From positions 17,754,893 to 17,818,892 of the forward strand of contig JAKJHU010000030.1 of assembly GCA_022316685.1 (NCBI GenBank): a DNA stretch of 64,000 nt, read 5' to 3'. The position numbers and the translations under genes are program-made. How positions within the stretch are numbered: the first letter of the stretch is position 1; every line of letters starts with the position of its first letter. The notes under the pieces are model-generated. The model ran no database searches. It was not told the DNA's origin and saw nothing but the letters and a program-made list of their open reading frames with translations. This stretch comes from Progne subis subis (taxonomy: Eukaryota > Chordata > Aves > Passeriformes > Hirundinidae). This document shows, in pieces, positions 13,091-27,592 of the stretch.

Positions 13091-15420
13091 TCTTATATTG
13101 TGAGTTAGGCTTGCTCCTGAGAAAATTTACTCCTGCCTCCATGGGGGGAAAGATCCTGCCTCTTTGCAATCCTTCAGATGTCTTCTAGCTGTTTTGAAGA
13201 CAAAAACTCTTCCATATGGCACTCTAATTGCACTATAAAAGTGATTTAATTGGAAATAATTACACTGTTTTCACAGTACCGTAATTATTTCAGTTCAGAG
13301 CTAGCTTTCAGAATAGTGTTTTGTAAAAGAGTTCACAGATGATGGAGCTGTCTGGCTAATTTTTAACTATTGTCTATATCCTCCAATTTACCTACTTGGT
13401 ATTGTTTATATAGCTGCAAGGAACAAAGACAAAGGGTTGTTGGTAAAAGCAGTCAGAAATGAAATGAGGGCAGATAAAAAATATCTTCAAAGAAAATATC
13501 AGAAGGCCTTGAAAGAACAAAGAAGACTTTGGGGAAGTGCCTATTTATCTGTCTGCAGCCAAGTACACAGACATGTTGGGTTTTTCTACAATTTGCGGGT
13601 CTAAGATCAAAAACTAAAACACTTTACAAATCATTTCTGTGGACCATTATGGGGAAAGCCAGAGATGGAATAGGGGAGTAAGTGAGGCAGGAAAAGAGCT
13701 ATTTAAGGGAGGTATTTTGGGAGTGAACCTAAGAGAAGCAAAAGAGGATGAGGAAGCTTCAGGAAATGAACCTGTCTCTTTGAGTCAACAAAAAGCATCT
13801 AAAACTTTTTAGGAGATTGTGAACTTTAGTTAGACTGGATGATGTTTCATTCTTCAGCTAACTCTCCTCTGGCAGCTGTTTGAGTAAATAAGCAATCCTT
13901 CATTTTGACAAAGCTCCTTTTTCCACAGCAGCTGGTAGAAAGCTTCCCAGAGGAGTCTCTTGGAGGTGGAAATGTGGCTGAGAGAGTGAAACCAAGCTAC
14001 AAAGCAGCTGGACCTTGACAGAAATACAAAAAAAGAGTGCTGATTGCCTGACAGAGGTGTTTAAAAGGGACTTAAAGGGTGTCATACAGAGTATGGTTTA
14101 CTTCATGATGGAAATTTTTATTTTGGGATAGCATTGGCGTAAGAGCTGTTCCAAAAATACTCTTTTTAGAGCCAGTCATAAGGTAGTCTAAAGCAAGCAA
14201 TTCTGCTGCTGAAATGCATACTCACACAGCCTTTGGGATTACTTTAATGATCCAGGTGTGACTTCACATTAGCAGCTGTACTAATACAATATTCACCTGT
14301 AGATCAGTTTGTGGTGAATGTGTCTACATTTCTGCTGTCACTCAGTACATCCAAGCTACCCTTTAACACCCCTTCAGAGGCATGATCTCATGGAATCAAT
14401 TATCCTGGTGTGATGTGAATTGCTAAGGTCATTCTGTTGTTAATTAATTGGTCGTGCCTCATTAAAATAATCTCCCCGAAGTTCTCTACATTACAGATGA
14501 ATGTGAGCTTCTCCACAGACCTAGCAGTTTGAAGTGTCTCACCAGTAATCTAAATGACACTGATGTGCTGGGTTGATAGTTATTCTCTGTATTGCAGGAG
14601 GGAAAGATTTCAATAACATTTCAGCTGTGTTTGGATGTCTGTTGGAAGTGCTCTTCCTGAAATACCAAATGATATTCATGTGCCATAAAGAGATTAAGTA
14701 GAAAAGTGAAGATCATTTGGCTGTGTTTGAAGAGATCATGTGAGCCCATAGTGTTAGACAGATGATGAGAAGCAATGAAATGATTGCTTCATAAAAAACA
14801 TGGATGATGAGATTCTGGGAAGACACCTGTAAGGAACCTCCAAGTGCTTGACCCTACTAAGCCACTGACCATATTGTTTTTAATAATCTTCAAATGTAAA
14901 CTTGAGGAAGTTTATTCACAAACATCATTGCAATTTCCATGGACGACTAATTATTGCTATTATAATCATGCCCAGATGCAGCTGCCTGCAGCTAAAAATG
15001 GAATGCTGAATGTTTTTTCCCCTGTAGTTTGTTTTGGTAATTAAGATTCTGATAACTGGAGCATTATTGTGAGAGTGAAAAGTATGAAAGCTTTGCAAAG
15101 CTCACCTTGTGATCAAGCTTTTCATCTGAAAAAATTGGCTCAGAGGCTACTGAGAGGCAGGATTATTCCCTGAATCGTCCACTGCTCTCATTCTTGTTTT
15201 GACATTTCTCTTAGGATCCCAGAGTGTTAATACAAATGGCTGTTTCCATTATCAAGCAACACTTCAAGCCTTTTCTCTGCACTCCATTTATCTAATTTCT
15301 CTAATCAGCCCATGAATGCCACTTGTCTTCTTGATCATTGGAAACTCCTTGTTCTTCAGTTAGGATATAAGAAACATAAGAGCATAAACCCCAAAAATCT
15401 CCATAAGCGTAGTTAAACAC
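13091..15420. other. Unique noncoding sequence
   Basis: AT-rich, no gene or repeat recognised. Open frames do not exceed about 66 codons. Confidence 0.5.
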
Positions 15421-15609
15421 TAGAAGAAAGGTTCACAGAGATGGTGGAAGCTCCAGCCTTGGGGTTGTTCAGACCTTGACTGAACCCTAAATAAGGATCT
15501 GAGCTGCCTCACCCAAATTGAAAACTACCTTTGACTTGAGCAGAGGAGTGGCACTAGATATTTCCAGGAGTCCTTTCTGGATGACCTTTCAAAGGTTTTC
15601 TGTGATTGC
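15421..15609 (+). mobile_element. CR1: CR1 LINE 3' end fragment
   Basis: It follows CR1 3' text in order: 'cagagatggtggaagctccagccttgg', 'gttgttcagaccttgactgaa', 'gcagaggagtggcactagat', then a diverged 'tttctgtgatt' tail. It is old and has no coding capacity. Confidence 0.65.
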
Positions 15610-18600
15610 GTTCTTATCCCAGAGTACTCTTCCCATTTAGTACTGAAATGCAGACAGGGTCATTCAGTCATTCAATCTGAATCCTTGTAGAGTTTGGGCT
15701 ATGGAAACTAGGATGTCCTGAACTGAGTTCAAGAAGAAATTCAGGCCTCAGACAGCTCTTTGTACATTTAGATGTCACCTTTTGAAACCTAAGTCCCTGT
15801 ACATATAGACAAAATTTTTCTAAAGCAAGTGGAAAATATTCCAAAACCAGAGGGGGACATGTCTTAAACCCATATTGCCAAGAAGAGTAGGCAGCTCCTG
15901 AGCATGGACTGAGTTGGTGCTGCCTCAGCACAGTAAAACTTCAACTGAATGTCTCTGGGAAAGGGAAAGAACTTTCCTCAGGAGACACCAAAAGTCAGCC
16001 CTGTATGAAGTTTTGCTCACATGCCCTTGGAGCAACAGTGAGACACTCAGTTGAATCAGACAAAATTGACTGATAAATAAAAGGATGTTTATATCTAAAA
16101 GTGAATAGTCCCAGGCATAGAAGCTTTTATGTTCCCCAGCATCTTTGGAAATGCCTAAGTGTGTTTTACAAGACAGTAAAGTAGTGGTGGAATTTAAGGT
16201 TATAAAGTCTCTAAGCCCGTGGAACAAAACTGCAGGTTCCTGAACTCTACAGACACCTTTCCAAGCAGCAAAACCTCAACCTAACTGGCACTCTCAGAAG
16301 AGGAGGTTTCTTCAGTTTTGTTTCCTAGTGAACTGACTGTGATGCCCATCGTAGTTCTCTTTGTCTCCCTTTATGCTCCAGTTGAATGATTAGAGTTTGG
16401 CGCAGAATCAGAGAGGTTCAGATTGCATTTTCTCCTCCATCCCCAAATGTTTTGAAGTTATTTGACAGTCAGCCTTGCATTGCCTCCGTCCTTCCAAAGA
16501 GGGACCTCTGGTCCTAGAAAAAATGAAAAGGAGAAGATGTAATTGTGGTATTGTGGTTACAGTACAGAACTGGAGTGGGGAAAAATTTTGTTCTGCTCCT
16601 AATCCTCAAAAACTGCTTCTATGTTATATAACTTTTCTGTTGTAGGAATGGTTATGCAAAATACAGAAAAGTCTTACTACAGTAGTAAGAATACTGTGTA
16701 ATTCAGAATGCAAATCAAACACATGATTATATTTTGCTTGGTTCGTAGGCTGCTTGAGAGACATAAATTAAAGGCTATGTGAAGCCTAGAGATGAGACAT
16801 TAAGATTCAGTTTCAGTCCTTCCCAAGATTTTTTATTAAAAAATGACTTGGAATAAATGAAGATCAGACAAATTAATTTACATATGAAATGAGGTCTGCT
16901 TGGAATGATCTGATATTTGAGCTGCAGCTGAGATAGTTCTTTAAAAACCAACAAGAAGAGAGATTTACAGGAAAAAAAAAAAAAAGTAGTAGCTTTTAAT
17001 TATTTCAACTGATACTCTTGAAAAAAATAAACAAGTTCTAAGGAAAACAAAGCCTTCTGCAGAACTGCAGAACTGTAGATAGTTATGTCTACAAGAATAT
17101 TATTCAAAATAAAACAACAATAATGATGTTTTAATTGTAATTGCCTGAAAAGGTTAACTGATAATTTTGGGGGAAATAAATGAAAGAACTACAAAACTGG
17201 CTGCATTTGTCAATATCAAAAAAGGAATTTCAATTATATTTTTCTTTTAAATGTCAGAGAAATTTGTGTTGTTTAAGAAATTAGAGAAGACTCTCTGTGT
17301 TTGTTTTTAAGTGATGATGCTAGTGAACATTACTGAATAATCTTGAGAGAAAGCACAAAAAAATCCAACAATCTGAGAATGAGATAGAACTACTAATAGC
17401 AATTTGCAGAAAGAGCTGGGATCTACATATCTGAGTAACAGAACAGGAAGTTGCTAACTTTCATCCTTATTTTACATGGGATAATCAGACAATGTAAAGC
17501 CATTATTTTCAAAAACAATCTGTAATTTTAGATGCATATGTTTTAAGTTATTCTTAATTAAGATACAATTTTCAGAGATAAAGATCTACCTGTGAGGGTT
17601 TGAGTCATCTTGGAATTTGATCTTCCATTTCTAAGCTGTAGACCACCCACATTGTGGCATCAGATGTAATTTTAAAAAATCCAAGTTTTTAATGGTTGAC
17701 CCATGATCTTTCCTAGAGTTTTTAAACATCCCAAATATTCATAGCTAGATTTCCACTAAGCTGATTAGCAGTAGTCATATTGACTTACATTCATTGACTG
17801 ACTTCCATATAGCACAGAGGTCTGGTAGAATTTCCTTGGTATTTTTATAGTAATTCAGGAAAAAATATTTCTTTCTCTATATATGTTCAGTGGTGATGGA
17901 CTATTACTGAAGAATAGTCCGGGGTCTTCTTTATTATTTTCCTTTCTAATTTAGATATTATATTAAGCATTGAGATCTGATTTCTAGTGCGGACTTCCAT
18001 TTGATTAAAATCAAACAATTCTGTAAGTCAGGTTTGTCTGTTTGGGAGCTGTTTCCTATGGCCATGCAAGCTGGTCTGTCAAACTGTGACCCTTCCTCTT
18101 CCTTGGCGTGTTTACTTTGGCAAGGTCACAAAGAGAGACGTAAATTGTTTGGTTTAAAGAAAAACAATCAGAACATTTAAATCACAAGCAGATCATAACC
18201 CGGTGACATGGCAATGGAAATCTCTCAAAGTGCTGCTCACATTTTTTAAATGAGATGCTGTTATTGCATTTATTTATCTGCAGTTAGATTTTAACAAAAG
18301 AGAAGCTTGAAAATATCTGCATCTGGCATTGGTTAGGGGATGTCTGGAGGTAGCTGGGGCTAATCCAAGCCCCAGTTACATCAATTCTAGTAAAATACCT
18401 GTGTCTAAAATTGTCCTTTAGTACTCTGGCTGATTGGCACAGAACAATCCATGTCCATACTGTTAACTTTGTTTGCTCTCTAACAGATGACTGTACACAG
18501 TCAACTTACTGAGAGTTTCTGCCCTTTGCTAGGTCCTAGGGGAAGTTCTAGTGTTCCCAGAGCATAATTATGTTGGTCTGAAGAGTACAGCAGCACATAC

Positions 18601-21600
18601 AGTCTGGGTGTGGTGGACATTGGTGTTCCCTCATATTTATTAGGAAAGTAGCTATAGCCTATGGGTGTTTCTTGCTGTGTCCAAGGAACTCACTTTCCTT
18701 AGCCCAAATTCATTACATACAGGGGGAGCCTCGGTGAATGATTTAATGTAAAGCAGGAGCTGAGAGAACTCCATTTTCCTTCAAGGAGTCAGGTGGAATC
18801 CATCGTGTATAAGGTGAATAGACAACACTTGTTTCATGGAGTTAACTGTCTTTTCCAGAATACACGTGAGATTTAGACTGACCGCTCCCTGAAGTGGGCA
18901 CCTCTTGCTTATGCCTGCAGTAAGCCAGGATGAATCTGAAGTTTGAAGCTCAGGACATTGTGGTCCAGTATATTTTAAGTGCTCAAAAATAGTTCAAGTT
19001 CTTTTAGACTCAATTTTCAGCTATACATTTTTAGTCTAATTAGAAGACACAGAACCTGAAACCATCCAGGCTGGAGACAAGATAAATGTGGTCTCATACA
19101 GACTAATAAAATTGAGTGTTCATAAAAATTGATGATTAATAACTGGTGTTTACCATCAACATTGCATGAAATTCATAAAAAGAAAGACAAGAAGATTTAC
19201 ATTTACATGACTGCATGACACACACTTTCTAGCAAGTCTCCAGATTTGTATTATTATCCCCCACTTTTAAGGTGGATAATGCAGTGGTTTAATGCAATTA
19301 GAAATGCTTAGCTATTTCTCTCTGTGTCATCAGCAACACACAAGGGTTGAATACATTCACTCACCCAAAAAGTTCAGGAATAACTTAATGCCATAGGACA
19401 CATTTGGTAAATTAAATTTTCTCCTTTATTTCTAGTGAACAAAAAGGAGCAGGAATGTATTACCACAAAGCTGAGTCAAAGCCATCAAGAACTCCTTGAT
19501 TTTTTATTTACTTTCCCTTGGTTTAGCAATCATTTTGGTTCTTCTAATTTAAGTGGCCTATGTGTTTCAGGACCAAAAATAATGGGAGAAGAGACATCTG
19601 CCTGATAGTCTGACAGTAAAATACTATTAATAGCAACACCAATACAATCACTGCTCACACTGGAGTCCACTGATTTATCTTCTAGATAGGTAAAGAGTCA
19701 CAGTGCAAGGCTAAGTGCCTTTTCCAGTGAGGAAACTGTCTGGACTGACAGAGCTCACAGTTAGCTGCAGGGAGGGAAGAAGATTAAATCTCTTCAACCC
19801 TCTACAGTGAGAGAGCCTTTGCTTTGCTTTAGAGAGGTGGGTTTGTGGGAGCAGAAATAAGTGATCCCTGACACTTTACCTGGGAGGAAAGAAATGAAGA
19901 GTTGGAGTGGGGCAAGCATTGGACTAACCTATTCCTATTTTAATGCTCTGTAGCTTTCCTGCATGATGGATCCTACTTTTCCTATCCTTCTGTCTGGTCT
20001 TCAGGAGTCAGGAGGCTGAAGTGGGAAAATACAAGACTAATTTAAGCAGCATGGTATTTTAAAATTAAAGAAAAAATAATAGCATTGAAATTTTAATTCT
20101 ACTGATCTTAGAAATATACAGCACTCTTTTATATTCAGAAGGTCCCTTTTATTTCAAAAAGAAAAGGAAAACATAATCCCGGGTATTAGGGCTTCAGGAA
20201 ATACAAAACACTTTGATACTTGGAATCAAAGGCTGTAGTTGCTAATCTTGCATCAACATTGCAGATGTGTTACCTACCCTGTATGAGGAGAAAGACAAAG
20301 CCTGTGCACTTGAATCTCTCTCTGATTTGTGAAGGTTAAGACCCTGACGCTTCTGCAGTGAAATCTGGGGATGGAGTCCCTGTATCCATTAATCCTACTA
20401 TTGAAATTTAAAGTCTTCCTGGATTTCAGGCCTCAGTTTTCTGCAGTGAGCAATCAAACAGAATATCCCTCTATTAAGCTCTGCTGACATGGCTCTGGAT
20501 CTTTTGAACCCTCCGAACTGAGATTCTCCACTTACAGTATCCTTTTGCAATTTTGTGTGAGGCTTTTGGCAAATCTCATCCCCTAATAATAAGACAAGAT
20601 GAAAACGCCAAGCAGCCACTCAGGTTATTGTGAAATTTTTGGTACACAGACAAGTCTTTATTCTTATACCTTTGGCTACAATAGAAATTGCTGCTTGAGG
20701 GAATCCAGCATTACCCTTACTTTCCAAACACGTTGTGAGTAGACATAATCTCCATTTCATATCAACAACAAATCGAGAATTGTCTTTGTTTTATCTCTTT
20801 AGAGGGATCAGAAAAAAATAATTTCTTAGTCTCAAAACCTTCCTTTCTCTCTCTTCCACTCAGGTTCTTTTTTGTGCAAGAACTTTTCTCATGCTTGAAA
20901 AAATTCTTCATTTCCCTGGCTGACACATTGCCTAAACTTCCCTGACAGTTGCTTTGCATCTTGTGTTTTTATGCTATTTGCTTTCTGTACATGATTTGCT
21001 GCCAGAAGGACCAGTGTTCTCAGCCATCCACTACAATAACAAAATAATACAGAAGAAAACAAAGCAAAAACAAACTCACAATTTACAAATAGCTGAACTT
21101 TCTTTCCAGTTTCATTCTGCATCCCTATCTGTTAATTTAAGAGGAGAGACCTCTGAGGCAACAAAGAACCCTGTAGGGACAGCTGCTTCCACAGCCCTGA
21201 CAACCTCAGGAGGTCACTAAGGACACATCCCCAAATATGAAGTGTCTATTGCAATGAACTGATGAAGCATCTCATTTCTAGGGTCCTCACTCCTCCTGGG
21301 CCTAATCCTTTCCTGCTGACTGCAGTGAAATAAGGGTCAGATTTTGTGGCATTTACCCAGATGACAATTTGCCTCACTCAAAGCACACAAAGGACTGAAG
21401 CAGCTGGGAGCTTTAGACCAAGTGTGTTTCCTTCTCTGGAGTGGGACATTATGATAAAAAACTGTCCAACCAACCAAAAAATACTAGAGAGGGAAAGAAT
21501 GAATACTATCACAATATGCAGGAGATTCCATCCTTGGTTCACTCATCAAGTCAACATAATATTAATCATTTAAAAATTGAAAAATTGCCTGGATTTTTAA

Positions 21601-21814
21601 AATTATTTTCCCCAGATAAAGGTAGGTCTGTTGTGTGTTGAAATGCCACTGTCAACAGCAAAATATCAAATGCCATGAAAAATACCCAGATCCAGAAAGA
21701 ACAACTGTTTAACTTTTGTTTACATGGATTTTCCCAGTTTATGTTAGTTGGCAGAATTCAGATTAAATTTACAAATAATTAAATAATTTACACTCATCCC
21801 TGCTGTTCAGGGGC
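15610..21814. other. 6.2 kb of unique noncoding sequence
   Basis: The longest repeat-poor part of the window. AT-rich, with a short A-run at about 16971-16985. No exon, RNA gene or repeat family could be supported. Between about 16.3 and 20.3 kb there is not even a 60-codon open frame on either strand. Confidence 0.55.
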
Positions 21815-22016
21815 TTTTTTTGTTGATTGTTTGTGGTTTTTGTTTTGGTTTGGTTTTGGTTTTGTTTTGTTTTGTTTGTTTTGGTTTTTTTTTGTTTGTT
21901 TGTTTGTTTGTTTGTTTGTTTGTTTTTTGTTTGGGTTTTTTTTGTTTTGTTTTGTTTTGTTTTGGTTTTTTTTGTTTTGTTTTTTGGGGTTTTTTTGTAT
22001 TTTATTTTTTTTTTCC
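21815..22016. repeat. T/G-rich low-complexity array
   Basis: About 200 bp of mixed TTTG and TTTTG units with interspersed T-runs; the plus strand is nearly free of C and A. It includes (TTTG) units in series around 21893-21926 and (TTTTG) units around 21943-21962. It yields long phenylalanine-rich and asparagine/lysine-rich false frames on the two strands. Confidence 0.92.
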
Positions 22017-25000
22017 AAATAAGATAGCCATCTAAGCCCTTTGCCTATCTCTGAGAAGGAGGAATATGATTTTAACTTCCACCATACAGCCAAACCGTTA
22101 ATAGCCAAGGAAAATTGAAAACTTGGGTTTCCTATCTTTACAGATGTGCCAAATGAAGCTTATTTAGATAGAGGCACCAGGTCACTTTTCAAGAAGAAGT
22201 GGAGGCTGGACAGCCAGCACAGCTTCAACTCAACTTTTCAGCTATGCTGGACCCAGGTTAAGCTAGCTCCCCTCCAGCTGTTGCTAGGGGGGGTGAGAAT
22301 CTTCTGGTTTTTAAAATCTTGTCTGCTCCATGAGTAACTTTACTCTTTCAGTAAATTACTGACATTGCTGGAAAGAGCCTCTGGGCAGAGATGACACCTT
22401 TTTATGTGCCAATAAAGGCCACATTCATCTGTCTTGCACTGTTCTACTCAAGGACAAATTCTGGTTTCAGAACTTTTCATCGTTCGATTTCATTCTTGAT
22501 TGCAAAACATATTTACATGAAGCCAGATCTTAGTGTTTGGAATGTTTATCCACTCTCCTGAAGGCCTAATTGCTTGTTAGTCACCTCCTAATTGATTGCT
22601 GTGGAATAGTGATTAGGAAGGCTCAGAGAGAGGCTAATTCTTCACTTCAGGCGGGATGTACAGTGGGAAGCCTGAGCAATATCAGACATTAATCTAAATC
22701 ACTCTCTTAGTAAACAGGAGTTAGGTCAGGGCTAGCCTGGCCATCATTTGGCCATGTGAGCTGAATGACTGCTCCTGGAGCAACTACACCCTCAGTGACA
22801 TCTTTCTTTGTGGATAACTGCTTTCAATATCTCTTTTTAACTGTTTTGGGTTGTTTTGGGTTTTTTTTTTTTAGCAGTGTCTGTACCACTGGCTACATTT
22901 GCTCGTGTCCCTTGTCCAAGGTACAAAACCAAAGGAGTATATCTTGCTTCTCATGGAATTCTGTGCTGAGTTACCAAGCCAAGAGGGGCAGAATACTGCC
23001 ACTGACAACAGTACAGTCAGCAATGTCTCTTCAGGCACTGAGAAAGCTCAAACTGTTTGTCTTCTGCAAACAGAGGAACTCTAGGCAGGAGTGAAGGAGC
23101 ACATGGATAGGGCAGGCATTGATGCTCAGAGGGAGCTCTGTCCTGGTGAGCTGTTCACCTTCCGTGCTGAATCTCCATGGATGAGCTGGGGGCAGCAGGC
23201 AGGTGTCCTGAGTAGTGGAAGTCGAGTCCTGTCTTCACACAACTGTCAGAATCCCCAGTCCCTGTACCCTTTGGAACAGAAAAATCAGGGGTGAAAGGGG
23301 GGAGGTAGGCCTGGGAACAAGGAGGACAATGTCTTAATTTTGCTTTTTTTCTCACTAGCTGAATCTGTTGAAAGTGGCAAATAAAATTATTTTTCTCCAA
23401 GTCAATTCTGTTCTGCCCATGACGGTAATTGACTAATGAATCTCCCTCAGTATATCTTAAACAATGAGCCTTTTCAGTTTTTTGTCACCTGTCCTGCTGA
23501 GGAAGGATGATAGAGCAGCTGGGTGGATATCCAAGATCAACCCATCACATTCACAGCCTGTCTTGCAACCTGCAGCTCACTGTAATTTGACACAAGAGAC
23601 CTGTTCTGTACGAGCCCTTGTTTAGCTCTTAGCCAGCTATTGTAAATGCATAGTCCAGGCATTATGGTGTATAAACATAACCATGAGATGAATAATATTT
23701 TATTAAAATAACTGCTAAAATGGGAAAAACAGACCCAAAAAGAACCTTGATGAGTGTGTGGCCTTTCTTCAGCTAGAGTGTCTCTGCATCGATAAGGTTG
23801 GTCTCTTTTTGTAAAATAATCTAATGCCTGAATACAAGACAATCAAGATCTAAAAAGCCTGACTCACCATCTGAGATCATTATCTTTTGCCCCCCTTACT
23901 CATTGGAGACAAGTAACTATCTCTGGTGGGTCACCCAGGCCACCTAAGGAGTGAAGTATTATAGCAGGGGTAAATTGCCTTCCTGAATTATATTTTTCTA
24001 TCACTTCGGGTGAAAGTTAGACAAACTTTAAAAAGCTCTTTGGCTTTAAGTAGGCTGAAGTTATAAGTGATCTATCCCACCCTTAGGTCCTGCCCTAAAC
24101 AAGAAGGATAACAAGGTAGACATTTTGACTGGGATAGAGGGCAATACTCACAATACTCACTGGCTATTTTATATACAATGCAGTATGAGATGCTGCATGT
24201 ACCACTGGTATCTACAAGGAGCACTTTGAAAGCCCCAAGTTACCTGCCAGCTGCATAGAGGGATCCACAGAAATATGCCCATGGGTGTCAGCACTCTGAA
24301 AGAAGTGACCTGCCGCAGTGCACAGGCCTGGACACTGCAGCTGGTTTTGAAATGCAACCTTCCTGCAGGACTCTGGAGTCTTAAAGATGTCTGGAAGATC
24401 TGCAAAAAATATCCATTCAGGTAAAATGCTAAATCTTACAGAAGATAAAGGGGAAACTCGTTTAGATGTTTTAATAGCTGTCCCTTGACACTTTATCTTT
24501 AGAGGTCTAGATACCACTGTAAATCTTGTCTGATAGGCTTATAGCCACTCAGGGAATTAGGTGTGATAGTACTTCATCAGCAGCTAAAATTAGAGTGCAT
24601 CTTTGTTTTCTCAGCCATCTCTGAATTGCTGTTTGTCTATCCATTTGAATTTGAAGAGCAAACTGCTATTTTCCTTGTCCTTGCACTGGTTTAGCAATGC
24701 TAAAAGTTGATACCTCCACAGCAAATGGCAGCCTGAGCATTGGTGGCCAGAGAGTCCAAACAGACTGAAAGTGTGTCCATTTCCTGCACGGAGGAGAGAA
24801 GAGTGATATCAGTCTCCCAGGCTAAATGAACAGATGCCCATTTACAGATGAGAAAATTCAGGATAAATGAGCACATATGCTGTGGCCAATAGCCATTGCT
24901 TTGTTCCCAGCCTGTGGATGTGCCAAGCCTATCAACAACACCATCAAGAAGTTAACTCACAGCCACAGACAGCAGATGCTGAGGATCCTCCACTCCCTGA

Positions 25001-26170
25001 AGCCTGTTTATTTCTCACCAAAGATAAAACTTGTGCTGTGCAAAACCTGAGATTCCTGAGACAGAAGGTCTCAGCAGGTATGGTTTAAGCAAAAGCTGTG
25101 GGTTCAGAGAGCATTTGGCTCCTGAAAATGCAGCATAGTGTCTTCTAAACTTTTTTAAACAACTGCCTGTTCAGAATCAGGAGGTATTCGGTAGAATAAT
25201 GAAAATAGCCTCATGATTATCCATCAAGATAAGCAGCAGTTCCTCTCTCAGAGGCAGAAGTAGAGATTTGGAGTGAGCACCAGGAAAGACCTAGTCACCT
25301 CCAGGATGAGCGCATGCAGTCCATACAGACACCACAGGAGGCACAGGAGGAAGACATCCTAGCAGTGACCAGTTTAACTTGGGCTCTGTTTCTGATTCTC
25401 AGGGGTGGGAAGAATGACCTCTTCATCTGGGCAAGATTATTCTAGGTTCTTTGTGGGAGAGCAAAACCAAAACCCACGCTTCCTCCCTTACCCACAGAGA
25501 TTTCTACTTTCCTCTAAGTTCCTGCCTCCAGGTTCCTCCTCCATGGCAATACTGCTGTGCTGTGGGAGGCAGGTCAGTGCAGCACAGAGGATCCCTCAGA
25601 GGAGCCTGTCCTCTGCCCACGCTGCCAAAAGCACATCCTGCTGCCCTGGCTGAAGGCATGTGGCTGTGTGTGCTGCAGCCTCACCCTTGACAGCTTGTAG
25701 ACACTTTCTATTTTTGGCTGTGTGTTCCAGCTGTTCCCTTTCCAGCTCCATTGCACCTTTAACCCAGCACTGAGCTAAAGGATAGTAAAGGATTATCAAG
25801 ATCTGCCTGTCATAAAGGCTGCACTCTGATACCTGCAGTTACTTTTAAAAAGAAATATGTAAGTGCTCAGTGACACTGCCTGTGCATCTTTATTTAGCAG
25901 CAAATTTTTTTTTGTCCTTGTTTCTCCTCACTTTAGATAGCTTGGATTTGACATTTTCCCCTTTGTTCTTTCTCTTCGTTCTTTCCCTTCTCTGTGCCAG
26001 CACTGAGTTTACAGCTTCTGTTTGTGCCACCACAGCCTATTACAGTAGGAAAGAGGGACCTGAAGGTTGGCCTTTGCTTACATATAAATGTATCTGACCA
26101 TTGTTCCATGAAATTCACACACATTTGTTCTCAAAAAAATGTCAATCAATACCAACACTATCATTTTCAA
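22017..26170. other. Unique noncoding sequence
   Basis: No gene supported. A short stretch at 22566-22620 carries several TAATTG/CTAAT homeodomain-type cores, which could mark an enhancer, but such words are common in AT-rich DNA. The part at 25.4-25.7 kb is locally GC-richer without a recognised repeat. Confidence 0.45.
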
Positions 26171-26640
26171 ATCATAGAATATCCTGGGTTGGAAAGGACC
26201 TTGAAGATCACTTAGTTCCAGTCACCTCTGCTGTGAGCAGGGACACCTTTCACCAGATCTGGCTGCTCAGAGCTCCTTCCAACCTGACCTTGAACATTGC
26301 CAGGGATGGGGCATCCACAACTTCTCTGGGCAACTCCTCCCAGTGCCTCGCCACCCTCACAGGGAAGAATTTGTTCCCAGTGTCCAATCTAAACATTCTT
26401 TCTGTTTGAGCCTATTCCCTCTCACCCTGTCACCACATCCTCTTCTAAATTGTCTCTATATTTCTTGTAGGATCCCTCCAGTTACTGAAAGACATGAATT
26501 AGGTCACCCTGAAGCCTTCTCTTCCCCAGGCTGAACAACCCCAATTCCCTCAGCCTGTCCTCATAGTAGGGGTGCTCCATCTCTGATCATCTCCTCTGAA
26601 TTCACTCCTCATCCTCGGGTGGTATCTTCCTAGAGTCTAG
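26171..26640 (-). mobile_element. CR1: CR1 LINE fragment, about 470 bp
   Basis: Reverse complement of the CR1 3' part. From the left: the tail (ATCATAGAATATCC), 'gggttggaaaggaccttgaagatcac', then 'gctgctcagagctccttccaacctgacc', 'cttctctgggcaactcctcccagtgcc', 'aggctgaacaaccccaattccctcagcctgtcctc'. This covers the 3' UTR and the C-terminal coding end. It is frameshifted and 5'-truncated, and it ends at about 26640. Confidence 0.9.
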
Positions 26641-27548
26641 TTTCTGGTCCTGTATGAATTTTCTCAGATCCAGAGGCATGGGTTTAATTTGTTGTACAGT
26701 TATTCATTTATTTGTGAATCAAAGAAGAGCAGATGAGGACCATGTCCTACCCCCAGCTGGCAGAAAACAGTTGAGTGCAGCTGAAATCAACTCAGTTAAT
26801 TGATAAAATAACAGCTGAGGACCAAGCTGGGTAAACCTCTCTGAGTTCTTACTGGAAAAATGTTCTTTTGTCTCATATCCAAATTTCTACTTCAGTTTTG
26901 TATTAAAGCCACAAAACTTTTGTTGAAGCAGTGAAGATGAAGTGGGAGGTTAAGATATTAACCATTACTGTGTTTTTCAGAACCACTGTGCTTCTGCACT
27001 TCATCTGGGCTTCTCCCTGACCTGAATTTGGAACTAATTGAGAACTAGTCTGAAACAGATATTGTGGCTGGCTTTACTTTAAGCACTTATATCCTTAGGG
27101 CTACAGAACTCGGCTACAGTCTGAAGAAGTGGAGAGCCAGATAAGAGGAGAACTATTATCTGAAAATCAGGTAAAGCTGTAGCCTCTGATGTTTGACCTA
27201 TGGTGCAGGGAGAGGCTGGTTGTTCATTTTCCTCTGGTAGAAAAGGAAAGTAGGATTTTTAGTGTCAAGGCTGATCAGGCAGCTGTGAGTAATCAAAGGA
27301 AATGCTATTGTGTTTCAGATCCTGGGAATGTAAATATGAAAAAAGGGTGGATAAAATCATCCCCAGCTGTAAGGAAGACAGGTTATTCATGTTGGAGCTT
27401 AGCAATGTGCCAAGTGCCAGGGAGGGTTCAGCTGCTCTTCTCATTCCATCCTGGCAGGAAAGATGGGAAGGGATGGGGTGGTCAGTGGGGCCATGTGCAA
27501 GAGAGGGTCTCTCCTGGCCATGACACAGGAGGAGCCTGCACAAATGGA

Positions 27549-27592
27549 TTCACACACACACCAACACACACATACATACACTTACACTCTTT
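27549..27592. repeat. CA-rich microsatellite, interrupted
   Basis: Imperfect (CA)n with CATA and CTTA interruptions. Confidence 0.8.

Noticed and set aside
21794..22108. Phe-rich plus frames and Asn/Lys-rich minus frame
   Set aside because: Low-complexity T/G array; no coding signal.
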